DNA from: Phlebiopsis flavidoalba
Lineage: Eukaryota > Basidiomycota > Agaricomycetes > Polyporales > Phanerochaetaceae
Length of the DNA stretch: 64,000 nucleotides
Direction: 5' to 3'
NCBI GenBank assembly: GCA_035772785.1
Contig: JAOCPU010000008.1
Coordinates: 372,001 to 436,000, forward strand
The notes beneath the pieces were generated by a model that saw nothing but the letters and a program-made list of their open reading frames with translations, was not told the origin of the DNA and searched no databases. The translations under genes and the position numbers were made by a program. Below, one piece after another: positions 1 through 12,600 of the stretch (positions are counted from its first letter, which is position 1; each line of letters opens with the position of its first letter).

Positions 1-214
1 CAGAACACCGAGGGGGACACGGTCTCAGAGGCGCGAGTACGTTGAGTACTGTGGCAGTGCTGGGTAGTCTTCGAACCCTATGAGTATACCGCGATTACGC
101 CTTCAGTCCTCGAATAACGTCCAACATCGAGTACGCAAGATGGCAAGTTTCCACGCGATTAGTTTTTTGGGGAAATAATGAAAAAACTATTGATACATGA
201 AGACAAGCATCCGA
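1..214. other. Left edge, downstream of the first gene
   Basis: No gene is supported here. It is the 3' flank of the minus-strand spermidine-synthase-like gene, whose stop codon lies at 215-217. A neighbour cut by the window edge cannot be excluded. Confidence 0.4.
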
Positions 215-2508
215 TTAGTATGTTTCCCAGTACACGTCCGGCAGAAACTTCACGTATCAACTTTCCAATGATGCAGTGCCTCCTGGTCCTGCCACTCGAC
301 CAACCGATTCTTCTCGTCGGTGAGGATATATTTTCTCTTTCCATCCTCACTGAGATCCATCCCTCTGGCCGTGATGAACTGCCCACCCTGACTTCACGCT
401 CGTCGAGAGACTTGAGTAACTTGGAGCGCGCAGGAAGGAGTGCAAGAAGTCGGCTTCGACGGCAGGCCGCATGACTAAGGGCTCTGACGACGGGCTACAA
501 ATGAATATCTGCGCGGAATGAGCCCAGATTCCCATGTGAATGAATGCGAACACTAAAAAAGCCTACCCAGTTGAGGAATCGTTTTCTTCAGTCTTTCTTC
601 GGAGAGACGAGCGGCTCCATCGAGTCGTGGAATATACGGCAACTGAGGGAAGACCTCCCTCAACGTCAAGTAAAACGGCTTTCGCGGAGTCGGATCGTTA
701 GCTCGCCCGCAAAGTTCTGCCAGATCACCTGCTAAGTATTTTGACATGACAAATAAGATGGTGACGACTCACGACAGCGACGACGGCGTCCTGCTTGATG
801 ATTTGGCGCAAAAGTCCTTCCAGAATGCCAGTGTGAAAAGATGTCTCCGGCACGCCACCTCCGGAGAACAGGTCATGGATGACATAGTCGTAGAGCTCGC
901 TCTGGGCCACTTCCTTTCCAGCAACGCGGTCTTCTCTGCTGTGAGAGCTTGCGTCGATGACGAAGCGCCGACCGTCCATGACGTGTACCTTCTCAGCGGG
1001 TTCCACGACTTGGAGGCCGAAGTACTCGGTCGCGGCATCGTACACGGCTTCGGGTCGATCTCGACTATCGTGGTGGAGATGCCGTGCCGGATGAAGGCGT
1101 TGGTCGATATTCCGGCGCCGAGGCCACTATTGCGAGTTACTGAGTTTAGAATCATGTGTAAAGACCAGGCGGACTGGCACTCACATCACGAGCGCATTTT
1201 TTCTTTCTCCGAGGATGGGGTACGCTGTACAAGACGCGCAGCTTCCTGCGTAAACAAAGGCACCATAAATCGAGTCTCCTATCGGCGTCGCGTGCGTGTC
1301 CCAAGGGTCCAGAGGTCCCCTCCGCATCCATCCGGAATACACGGTCGCCGATCCACACACCGCCGAGCAGCGAGTGGCCGGCGCGCATGTACCGCAGCGA
1401 GTGTGGCTCAGACACATTTCCGGCTTTCACGGCGGCGGCGCTTGGTGGCAGGATCTCTCCGACGAGGACGACCTCCAGAGTATGGAGATGACACGGAGGA
1501 GAGAACGCGAAGGGGGCCTCCGGATGTGTCCAAGGTTCGAGCAATGGCTTTTTGGGAGTGTGGGCGACTGGACATAGTGTGAACAGGTACGGCAAAAGAG
1601 GCAGCAAGGCAATACGGATTAGATTGCTGTTCTGTAGCTTGGAGAGTTGGCCTTTGTGCTGGTGGAGTGGCCTTTCCAGGGACCGACGGCGGGGGGGAAG
1701 GACGGGAGGAACGGATAAGCCACCCACATAATCAGAGTCCGCCGCCGTTCCTAGGTAGCGCACAAGCACACTGCACAAGCTTCAGAAAAGAATAATTGTG
1801 CTGGAAGCGGGACTCACAATGTCCCTGTTTAAAGAACGCATCGCGAATGGATAATATCGTAGGCCAACGGTCTTGCAAGGTCATGATAGCCATCCTGCAA
1901 ATTGGCAGACTGATAGCTTGGAACGGATAGTTTAGCAAAATAACTCGTTGTCCTTCTACACTCGAGCTGCATGTCAGAGCATGTCCATTAGCACACGCCA
2001 GAATGTTCTTACGCATCCGCTGGCTCGTCTCCTTACCATGGCCACGGGATCCCAAATTACAGCACAGTGAGACCTAACACAACCAGGGCGTGGTCGCTAC
2101 AGGTCCCCATAACAGGGTCAACCAACCTGTACCGGTAGGTATACCGCTGCGCTGACCCAGTACGCGGCTTTTGTGGTATCGCACATAGCAACCGCGCCAG
2201 CGGCCGAGACATGCGACGTCGAGAACGACGGTATCGGTCCAAACATGCCCGCAATACATGCCGAGCCCATACAGATCTTGTTCAGTGGTACGCGGTCGCA
2301 GCAGAGCCATAGAGCGACGCTGGATCGTGCGCGTGTATCCGAATGTCGCGACGGAGAGTCCGAGGTCAGGACGACGATGGAGAAGAGGTTGCTCGCTGCC
2401 GTCGCTAAACGGGCTCCTGTGTCCTGGCAGCGACATGACACCGAGAGCGGTATGGTGGTGGTGATTCGCAGGAGAGAACTGGCTTGCAGCCCCAAGCGGA
2501 CGGCGCAA
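215..2508 (-). CDS. Spermine/spermidine-synthase-fold protein, probable membrane N-terminus
   Basis: The C-terminal half belongs to the fungal spermidine-synthase-like SAM-binding family. In order on the minus strand I read SLLGGVWI near 1390, then GDSIYGAFV, the cofactor loop GLGAGISTNAFIRHGI near 1110, the acidic strand TTIVEIDP, and VHVMDGRRFVIDA, YDYVIHDLFSGG and RPAVEADFLHSFLR. It ends in REV..VYWETY and a TAA at 215. The pieces lie in different frames, consistent with indels and short introns. Family members often carry an N-terminal multi-pass membrane region. The poorly resolved stretch 1800-2508 could be that part, so the start at 2508 is only a guess. The fold suggests aminopropyl- or methyltransferase chemistry, but the substrate is unknown and a true polyamine role is not implied. 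Confidence 0.65.
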
Positions 2509-2767
2509 TCCTGTTTTTAATGAGCTAGAGCGCGACCTTGGGCGCAGTGCGGGGAAATGGACTCGCTCCGAGGTTCTTTCTGTGTGATGGCGGCGTCAGG
2601 CACTCGCCATCACAGGATTCTGTGTTCCTGCTCGCAGGGGGCGACTCATTTGACCGTCCAAAGAGACCAGACACTGAGAAAGACTGTCAAGTCGCCCGTA
2701 CATACTTTATAGATTTGTCGCATATTTATTCCCGTTAAAAGTACACACAATAGTCATTGAAACAATT

Positions 2768-5700
2768 TTAAATCTCAAGCTCATCAGCAAGAGCACTAAT
2801 CAACTTCTCCAGCCTCTTGACTTCATGTTTTGCAAGCGTCGCGTTATGTTCGATCGTGTTCGTAAAAGGGCATCGGTGAGTGCTGGGAGAGTGGTTGCGC
2901 CGTAGCCTAGAATCGCACTTCGATAAATTGTGCATTTAAATATATAGGGAGGGAACGTACCAAGCCACTTGCCCGGGCCACGCCGAGATGCCTGTAACCA
3001 CTCGCGGTCCTTGATTCCCTCTTCGGAGATGAGTCCACGCTCGAACGCGACGAGCTTCTTGTTCACTGTGCGGACGCGCTTGATGCCCTGCACTAGTCTC
3101 TTGTGGAACCGCTTGCGCTTGTCCTCCAGCTTGCAAGCATGCGGACTCTGATGCTCCTTCATCCAGACAGGAGCACGGCCGATGCGAGGCTTGACGACCT
3201 GTCCGTCTAGCCTGGTGAAAGGACGGCGTGCTAACATCCGTGCTGCTGTGCGTCTTGTGCCACTCATGTCTTGGTCCGCATTCTTTACCGAAGATTTTCT
3301 TCAGCTTGCAGATAGCCCTGTGGATCTTGCGTCTAATGAGCCTTCGTCGGATGATATGCTTGAGCAGTCTTTCTGAGCTGTTTCTCCGCTTCGTACTTTT
3401 CGTAGTCGAGTGCCTCGCTCACTTGTTGCAGGTCGTCGATAGAAGATCGCAAAGACGAGAAGTCGATGTCGAATGACGATGAGCCAGCAATAGCTTCGAC
3501 TCTAATCAAGTCATCAGCCATCGTGACGTTAAATCCTAGCAATAACCTATCGTACCGGTCAAGATAGCTCCCAAGCTCGAACGAGTAGTGCGTGGTGTTT
3601 ATGGGTAGAACAATGGAATCCAAAAGGCGCAATGTCGTCAATCCAAGATGTTTCGCGACAGCGACCTGTAATATATTAGTTAAATTGAGAGATACGTATT
3701 CAGGCAGGAAACATACGTGGCGGAAGAACCCGGGGTCACCATACAGCTCCTGCCACCGTTCTGAGTCGTAAACAGAGTGTGGTAGTGGTATGCAGGATCG
3801 TTGGGAGTACCCCCGAATCCTCCGTTAGTGCTAGCAACCTAAGAATATTTGTAAATATCATAGACAAAATGTTGAGGATATGTAACTTACACCAATGCGC
3901 TGCAAGAACACGGTATAGTCGGACCCAGAGCCAAGCGGTGTAACGCCCAGATCGTCTGCCAGTTGTGACTCGGCTTCATACATCTCAAGAATTTCGCTCT
4001 TGATCTCGCCTTCGAAGACACCAGAGTCTTTGGTCGCATCCCAGAAGAGACAAACCGGGTTTCGTCGGGTGAGGTACATCCTCAGCCGCACCACCGCGGA
4101 CGAGGTGGGCTAGAGAGGGAGAAGCATTGGCGCGGAAGCGAGAGCCGGAAACAGATGAATCTTGTCGATAACAGTTTTATCAGAGGAGATAATAATATTC
4201 GACACATTTGTCAGACGTACCGAGGTTGAGATATGCCACAACATGTTTCATTTAATGAAATCAGCAAAGTCCTCACCCCATTCGGTACTACCGATGAGTC
4301 CATACTACAGACAAATGTGAGTACTGGTACGGATTTTGAGATGGTGCGCGCGTACCTCTTCGGCATCCCAGCTTGCAAACACGACAGTCCTCAAAGGCTT
4401 CCAGCCCTTCTTGAGCAGGGCACCAAATCCGCGGACCACTTCGTGCGCACAGAGGCGGTCCCAGATGAAGGATCAGTCGCTCCCATCACCCATGCTAAAA
4501 TTATATATCAGACATCGCGCGAGTTGAGTCCGGCATGAGTGCTGGGCGTACCATCGCGATGGTTTCCGACGACGACGATTTCATCTCTGATGTGTCCGGG
4601 AATAACAGCCATTGTGTTCCAGATGGGAATGACCCGAGTGTCGACTGATAGGTTTCAGTGTAAGCCCCACATATTGTGAGTACAACGCTGGGGGTACGGC
4701 GTACCGTGGTTTACGAAGGATATCGTGCGGTTGAGACCGCCCCTCGTTGATCTCGTTGAGAAGGACTTGTGCGTTCGCCCAAGACAAGGGCAGACTCGGA
4801 ATAGAGGGAATATTTTCGCCTTCCGTCCGAGTGCTGTTCTCGTATGCGGGCAAACCTGGGTAGTGGGGTCACCTGGGTACATGGAAAGATACTGCACCGA
4901 ACCGCGTTGCACGGAGGGTGGGGTTGCGAGCTGTGGTCCGTGAGGATACCTTTAACTTTCATGAGCACTGAGACGGCGATACGGTAAATGGCGACATACG
5001 TAAGGTACCCCATTCTCCTCAGTCACAGCACCGTCGTCTGCGGGATCCGAGAATATGAGGGACTGTCCAGCAGCACCGAGCTCGGGAATTCGGCACCCTT
5101 TGACCTTTAGGCCACGGGAAGATGCCACCGGGGATCTTTCGGTACCGGTACGACGAGGACAATCGTGCCGTTAAAAGTCGACACCCTTTTCAAGCAATGC
5201 CTTGTAACGCTTCCTGGCGTCCATAGTTCGCATAAACCAAGCTTTGCCCCCCTTAACCTCGCCCGAGCGGCTGAGGACCGTGGAACACAGGCACGGGGGC
5301 CGGTCGGAATACTTGCCCGCCGTTCGGGGGTCACGTGTTCCGTCGCATACCCGCAACCTCCTCCAGTGGAGCGTTCCAACACCGGCTCGCCGTCGTCCGC
5401 CAAAGAATTGCAACACTATGGTTGAGCGGAGAGTTCATGACGGGGTAATAGACGTCGATCCACGCAGTGGGCGCGTCGAGGTGCGGGATGCCGAGCGTCG
5501 CGTTGGCGCGACTCCGCCGTGCCCGCGAAGAGTAGACCGGCTCGCCGCCGTCCGCGCAGGCGCGAACCGCACCGAACTCGGCCTGCACGAGCGCGAGGAA
5601 GTCCTTGGCGGTCGCAAAGTCGCCTGGGGTGCCTGCCATGTGCGGCTTCGTGGCGTACTGGCGGGAGGCGGCGATTGCGCTCGCCGAGTTCGGGGACGGT

Positions 5701-6088
5701 CCTGCGCAAACCGCGTCGGGCATCGTGAGTGTGGTGACATCACACGACGGCGAGTAGTGAGTGTGAAGCTTACAGGAATATGTCCTCGCCGGCTTGCCGT
5801 TGAGGATTGTGTGTTTGCCATGATGGAAGTGCGGGAAAGTAAAGGGGTTTGTGGCGAGCCAAGCGGACGCCTCAGCGTCCACTTCTGCCCTAAACTCCTT
5901 CGCCCAGTACATGATGCCCAGATTCACCGCGGACAGCAGAATTCAGCACTGCAGGATTGTCGCCCATCTCAGTTTCTTCTTCGTATTCACACTCGGCTGT
6001 TGCACAGGCAGAGGAATCACGCCACCCCCGGGGCCTTCTTCGCGTCGAGCCCTCCACCTTCGGCGGGTAGTGATTTGTAGTCGACCAT
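2768..6088 (-). CDS. Glutamate carboxypeptidase II-like M28 metallopeptidase
   Basis: This is a homologue of glutamate carboxypeptidase II/NAALADase and the transferrin receptor, usually an anchored vacuolar or secretory zinc peptidase of about 900 residues. The ATG at 6088 begins [10 protein letters not shown], and other starts are not needed. Then come [20 protein letters not shown], the linker [19 protein letters not shown], the PA-domain end [32 protein letters not shown], the metal ligands of GNHRDAW (split by an intron near 4490-4550), the catalytic-acid region [10 protein letters not shown] near 4370, and [15 protein letters not shown] near 3890. The dimerisation domain holds [20 protein letters not shown] near 3600 and [16 protein letters not shown] near 3040. 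The protein ends [11 protein letters not shown]. Several frame changes occur, one just after the His-containing YHYH segment near 3790. The family call is very secure; the substrate is unknown. Confidence 0.9.
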
Positions 6089-6411
6089 AGCGGCTTGGGC
6101 AGCTCAAAAGCTGTCGAACATGGGAGTTTGCAAGTCAAGAGAGGACAGTGTACGATGCCCGATGGTCGCTGGGAGCGCAGTGGATATTGCTGTGAGACGA
6201 TCATTAGTACGTGCTACACGGCCAATCTTAGCCATGCCTCAGGCGGCTGCTAAAATTGTCTCTGCCGCAGCGACTTGTTCACACAAAACGTAGGTTATTT
6301 CGGGATCCTGCTAGTGTACAGTGTTACTATCCTACACCCCTCTCACATATTCTATTGACGAATTCAAGCACACGACATTTCCCAGGATGATCAGACGCAG
6401 AACGCGAAAGT
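6089..6411. other. Intergenic: 5' of the M28 peptidase, 3' of GLC3
   Basis: This 323-base stretch separates two minus-strand genes. It should contain the peptidase promoter and the GLC3 3' end. I see no conserved coding text or RNA gene in it. Confidence 0.4.
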
Positions 6412-8838
6412 TCATACTTTCGCGAGGATAATGGCGGTCCTGCTGGGAATATACACCTAGAAGTAGCCAGGTCAGCAGACGTGTGGTCTCTCACGTTGTC
6501 CGAACTCGACGCTCACCTGGATGAAAGTTCTTCCTGTTGTTCCACTCCAGCGCCGTCGTTTCATACTTTGGGCTCATGAGCGAGACATTGTCGAACCCGC
6601 CGAACCGCTTCTCGTCCGTTGTCAGCACGACCTTGTACGTGCCGGGGTACGTCGACGCCGATACGGTAGTCCGTGAACGAGTTCACCGGGTGGAAGTTGA
6701 AACACGAATACGAGCCCGGCGCGCTCGAACGCGATGACTTTGTCGACTTCGTGCTTGAGCGACACGTACGCCTGTGGCGCCGCCAGCCAGCCGTACTGGT
6801 CCTCGAGGTGGTTCATCGCCTTGTCAAACTCGTTCAAGTACTTGTACCGCGTCAGGAGGTGGTCATCGACTACATTCCATTGGCGACGAGCGTAGTGGAA
6901 GGAGTTGCCGTTGCCCTCTCTTGGGAAGTCAAGCCACTGGAAAAAGTCAGATCTTGTGCCATGCCTCCTATTTGACTGGGCATGAACCTCGGGGTGTCCA
7001 AACTCGTTGCCCTCGAAGTTGAGATATCCTTCGCCGCCGAGAGAATGCACCAAGAGTCTACATTCTTGTAAGCAGCTGAAACATTCAGAAGAACTCGCCA
7101 CATACCGAACCATCTTATGCAGTGCAATACCCCTCGCAATAATAGGTGTGTACTCTGTCAAGTCCGACATGTTCGTATACATCTCCTTGTCCATCAGCCA
7201 GAACGCCAGAGTCTTGTCTCCGACCAACGCCTGATCGTGACTCTCTGCGTAAGCAATGCTCTTCTCGCCATGGCGTCCTGTTCGTCAACGTATGGACGAT
7301 GTTGCCCAGGTCCCACTCGTCGTCGCTCTTGTGCTTGAGGAGTTTGATCCACATATCCGGAATGGCCATGGACAAACGGTAGTCAAAAGCCGACGCCGCC
7401 CTTGGTTACGGGCGCACAGAGAAGAGGCATGCCAGAACACATCCTCAGCAATGGTGATGCTGGACGGGTACAGTGTATGCATAGCGTCGTTAGCCTACGC
7501 AATGGTCAGCTGCGCAGAAAATCATAGCATATATGCCACCTACCAGCATCAAGTACACAACAGCCTCGAGATCGACCTGGTCTCCAAAGTACTCGTGGTA
7601 CCCTCCTGAGAAACCAGTGCCGATACCATGATGTTGGTACATCATACTCGTCACACCGTCGAAGCGGAAGCCGTCAAAATTGTACTCCTCCATCCAGAAC
7701 CTCAGGTTGCTCAACAGGAAACGGAGGACCTCATGGTGGCCGTAGTTGAAGAGACGGCTATCCCAGAGTTCGTGCCTGCCCTTGCCGCCTTCGTGGAAGT
7801 AGAGGTGGTCGGTGCCGTCGAACTGGTTGATACCGTCGAGGACGTTCTTGCACGCGTGCGAGTGGACGATATCGAGCAGGACGGTAATTCCCATACCGTG
7901 CGCGGCGTCGATAAGCTCCTTCAACTCCTCGGGTGTGCCGTATCGGGAGCTTGCCGCGAAGAAGCTGGTCACCTGGTATCCGAAAGCTTTACAAGCATGA
8001 GCAAATATTCGAAATGCGCGGATCTAGTGAATGCTCACAAGCATAGTACGCGTGCTCCATGATGGCCATGAGCTGAATAACATTGTACCCAAGGTCACGA
8101 ATACGCGGGAGAGTATCCCTCGTGAACTCCTTGTAGGTGCCCACCCTGTATTGCGCGTCGTGGAGATACCGACGTGAGCTTCGTATATGCGCGCACTCCG
8201 TGGCTGGGGCGGGTGGCCGCTTGTTCTTGAACTGATATCGTTTCGGCCGCAGGAGGGTTCCAGAACCGCGCGTCGTACACTGGGGACACGGCAAGATCCT
8301 GAGTAACCCGGGTAATCCAAGCAGGGATACGCTCGATACGTGTGCCGGAATTGAGAATCATAGAGATCTACGATCGCGTTTAGTAGCGTGGACGCGACAG
8401 AGGTTTCGGACCATACCTTGATCTTGGAGTCATGAGGAATGGCACACTCGCCCGTAGAGGTAGGTGGCACGGTGATCTCCCATACCCCATACTGGTTCTT
8501 CGTCATGGGATGGGAGATGCGGTTCCACTTGTCTGCATGATGTCGTCAACATCGACGTATCGGGAAGAACGGCCCAACTTACTGAAATCACCAGTGAGGA
8601 CGGCCTCTTTTTCGCGTTCGGTGCCCATTCGCGGTAGACGACCGAGTTGTCTGACTGGACGTTGAGACCCATCTTTTTTGTAGCCCTGCGAAAAGGCATC
8701 GTATCCGCCCTCTGTGGACTCGATGGTGTCTTTCCATTTCCTGAAGAGGTCGTGACGGTGGACGATCGCTGGCACCTGGGGTTCGAGCCATGGATCAAGG
8801 TCGAGGACAGTCTGACGATCAAGTGGTTCTGTGGGCAT
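6412..8838 (-). CDS. GLC3: 1,4-alpha-glucan (glycogen) branching enzyme
   Basis: GH13 enzyme that makes alpha-1,6 branches in glycogen in the cytosol. The ATG at 8838 gives [20 protein letters not shown], the usual fungal N-terminus. Next come the CBM48 region ([21 protein letters not shown]), the AHVG loop, and the barrel motifs [21 protein letters not shown] (nucleophile Asp), ITIAEDVSGMP (acid/base Glu, near 7445) and [32 protein letters not shown] and the C-terminal beta domain ([16 protein letters not shown]) follow. It ends [15 protein letters not shown] at 6412. An intron of about 51 nt near 6940-6990 has no stop and keeps frame, so it can be mistaken for coding sequence. Frames change several times. 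It is divergent from lipin. Confidence 0.95.
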
Positions 8839-9628
8839 CGTCGCGGGCTGGTTGGAGAACGTAAAGGACAGCGAGGAAGATGGGGCTGGGTGGAAAATTC
8901 GGGCCAGGACTCTTGCAGGGCTGTTTATACCCGCGCCAAAAGCGACGCGGCGAGCAACCCAGACGCGTCCGTGACGTAGGTCCACGTGTATCTCCGGCGC
9001 TAAGGCTAATGAATCCGCGAATCTTTCCCGACGCGTCCATCCCGTCACCGTGTTTCTCAGCGAGTAGACTCTTCCATGTTACGAAGTGTCGTAGAGAAAA
9101 CAGCAATCTTGGATTTCTTGAGAATTGCCCCGAATAATTGGGCGATATTTATCGACGGTGAAGCCAAACACGCTTAATGAGCCATGGAGATCCCGCTGCT
9201 GCCCTGAGGTCGAAGGTTTGCGATTGCCATTCATATCGTCTTTCGAGATCCATGGGCTATTCAGCACTTGACGTCTGGGCGGATATGATCCTGTGCTTGT
9301 CAGTGAGAGTGTAGGACGGCGATAGGCGGCACTCGCTTCTGACGACGTTTTCCCCATGGACCGGTGCAGATCTTGTATAACTTTTTTATGCTCATGAGGG
9401 CACTTGGGTACATACCCAGTGTACGATTGACAACTTGCCACAGCAGAGGTCCGTGGGGAGCAAGAATAGCGGCTGGGGTGATGGAGGCGGCCGAATATTC
9501 ACATGACACACGAGCATGGAAATGGTGCCCTTGGCGCCGTAAAGCAGCTGGGGCAAAGCGGACGCGGATGAGATGCTGCCACCAGCCCTCTCGCCACCGT
9601 CCTCGTCGACGACGACCGCCTACGACTC
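8839..9628. other. Divergent promoter region, GLC3 / lipin
   Basis: About 790 bases separate the start codons of the branching-enzyme gene (-) and the lipin gene (+). Apart from the TATA-like box I see no conserved coding text. The minus-strand open stretch at 9079-9441 has no family resemblance I can recognise. The interval presumably carries both promoters and 5' leaders. Confidence 0.45.
8924..8929 (-). promoter_or_regulatory. TATA-like box upstream of GLC3
   Basis: A TATAAA hexamer reads on the minus strand 86-91 bases upstream of the GLC3 start codon, a plausible distance for a fungal core promoter with a short leader. The motif is common by chance, and no transcript start is known. Confidence 0.4.
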
Positions 9629-12600
9629 ATGAACTACCTCCGTGGCGCGGTCTCTGCCATCAGTGCCCCGTACCAGTATTACAAGGACATAAATCCATCC
9701 ACCCTCACCGGCGCCATCGACGTCATCGTTATATCCAGGCCTAAGCTAGTCCCAAAGCCCAGTCGATCCAAACGAGCAGGTGCCGGCCCCAGATGGCGAG
9801 AGAGAATTCGCATGTTCGCCTTTCATGTCAGGTTTTGGAAAATGGCAGGTGCTCAGGCCAACAGACAAGAAGGTGCGCTCTCTCCGTGCCTCGCGCGTGG
9901 TTACACATACTGAGCGTTCTGGCTGTAGGTTAATGTCTACGTCAATGGCGAGCCCATACCATTTTCGATGAAGATTGGCGACGCAGGAGAAGCCTTCTTT
10001 GTTTTCGAGACAGACGAAGACGTCCCCGAGAATATTGTCACTAGTCCGCTCCTCGAGGCTACCAAGCCTGGGCAGGCAAGGCAAATGCAGTTGAGCCGCA
10101 GCCCACCGACCGGTTCGGAGCCAAAATAAATGGCGACTCAAATCAAGATCAAGATGCTCAAGAGCCAGACTTTCTCGACCTCGACGCAGGCGCAAGTGGC
10201 AAGGAGACTCCGCCTACCCAGAGTTCGCAGGATGCTGCTTCTCCAAATAATGGGGACGACAGCGGGGGACCAGGCATTATTTCGCGTACCGCAGCAGTAG
10301 AGGAAGGCGGTTCTTGGTATAGCTCACGAAGTTGAGAGGACTGGAAAGGATAAGCTGAAGGACCAAGAGGTCAAAGAGGCTATCAAGGAAGTCGAGCGCG
10401 AGAAATCGATCCCATGTCAAGGATAGCATTGCCGCGGCCAAGAACAGTGCTGTGTCACAACACACCGTGCACTATGGGGTACCGAAAGGGCGACGATGGT
10501 GCTTCCCAGTGTTGCGCCTGAGAAGGTCAAGGGTCCGGACGTGGGCTATGGGCATGGTGCGTAAACGATCGTCTTCCTCAGTATGTAATTACTAAACAAA
10601 AGATTAGACATGGTTTTCGACATGGAAGGCTACCACGCCCAATCGCACGCAATGGAACGGTCAGACAGGACTGTTACAGTAACAGCCCCGTCGCAGCTCC
10701 TCTCCTGACCTATTAGAGCAAGAGGACCTCACTCCGGCCCCTCACGTATGTACATGTTCTGATACACTGTAGCCAACAACTAATCTCCACCTCACAGGCT
10801 CTCCAAGCCCCGAACTCGAAGAGGGCTCAGTATTCCGTTCCCCCGTGGCAACATAGGAGCCCCCTCCAGACATAGAGGACGATGAGCTGCCGCCACACCA
10901 TCACCGCCACCCCCCTCCAGTCACAATACGGCACCGTCCGCACGCATTACACATATCAAACGGCCAGTGATATGTGCATAGTACAGTCGACCTCCGCGGC
11001 ACGAGCGCTGAAGCTGAACCTCCCAGAGCTTCTCGCGATCCAGCCCTCGTGGACGAGTATCGTGGGAGTGGGCGTAATTTCCCACAGGAAGGACACCAGT
11101 TTGGACGGCGTTCGGGGGACAAGGATGCGAAAGGGAAAGGGAAGGGAGCTGTTCCCGTTCCCCGAAGCTGACGAGAGGACCCACCAGCACTAGCCGAATA
11201 CGGCTAACTGGAGGAGTCATGACGGTCGACCGCAGAGATTCGACGCGCGGTCAGATCCCGGTTCCTTCCTTGCCATTTTTAGTGTTTCATTATTAGAGGA
11301 GGATATTGTCCCCTCCCCCCCCCGATCGGCTTCGATGTGTTCAACTTCTAAGCCTTGGTGCCTCATAGCAAACCAGTATAGTAGGAACTCAGAGCCGTTT
11401 TCAAGAGATAGTCATGTTCTGGCCGGACGCTTGGGGGCGTATTAAGGAAGTTCTGCGTGGGATGGATGCCACCAAACTGTTGGAGAAGAGGCAATAAGGT
11501 CCGACTTTTCCACCGGCTCAGTACGAAACGTATTGAAACATTGTCAAGTAGAGACAACACATCTATGTCTTGGGTCTCGAGGATTATGGACTAAGTTGAC
11601 GTCAAATTACTCGCTACACTTTATATAGGCTTCACTAAAGGGATTGGGACAGGTACGATCACACGGGGCCAAAGATGCGCTCCCCTCTGATTGGATCGCA
11701 CTTGTTCCTATAGACGGACACGCCGCGCTCGAGTGTATCGTCGGGCGACACCACAAGCGTTCCTCGCACGCACGCCGCGCCTACCCACACACACTTGTAT
11801 CCACGACACCGAATTAGACTAGAGACCGCACTTCCGGAGACGAAAGCCGTCCCGAAACGACCCTGCACTACAGCGTCTTCCGGCTTCCGGGGAAAACGGA
11901 CCGAAGGCAAGCCCGTCGCACCCAAACCTTCGTCATCATCCTGGATACGGATGGTGGAGCAGACGAACGGCGACTCGGCAGGGCGGCTGAGTACGAACGG
12001 CGCCCAGAGCTCAGACCTAGCGAGATTCTGCCGTCCCGAGCGATTCGGCAGGCGAGGACATAACGGGTCACCGCGTCGGTTACATACTATGCCACCGTTG
12101 AACTCAGAGTGACACCCGGCGCTTTGCCCCCCCCGGGGGGGGAAAAGTACGACCGAATGATATTCCGTAACGCCTCCAGCAGAAAGACACTGCTTCGCGC
12201 CACGGCCGACCAGCCGTCTGTCAATGAGTGGTTCGCACGAAGATTTTCGCTGCGGTTGAACGGCTCGGAACCAGCTCGTAAATGTCTACTATATTTCAAC
12301 AGAAGTCCATATCACTCAGCGTTCCCTAGAAATCTCTGGAACTCAAGCCAACGACAGGGCATGCCGCAAGAACACTATCACGTTCTCGTTGTCTACTACC
12401 GGCTGTCACGCGGCCCGTTGTACTGCGCGGATACTTCGTCTGGGATTACACAGACCTGGTATAGTCGCGTGTCCGACATTGACGGGCACCATAACAAAGT
12501 AAAGAGTCCCCTTTGCGTCATGTGTGGGTGGTTTGCTAACGCTTAACCTCCAGGTTCTGATGGCTTTGGACAACACTGTTAGTTCACCATGATAGCGTCG

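Noticed and set aside
5244..6080. 278-residue plus-strand frame
   Set aside because: Antisense shadow of the M28 peptidase N-terminal region, whose minus-strand text matches the family throughout.
9079..9441. 120-residue minus-strand frame upstream of GLC3
   Set aside because: Lies in the divergent promoter and shows no recognisable motif.
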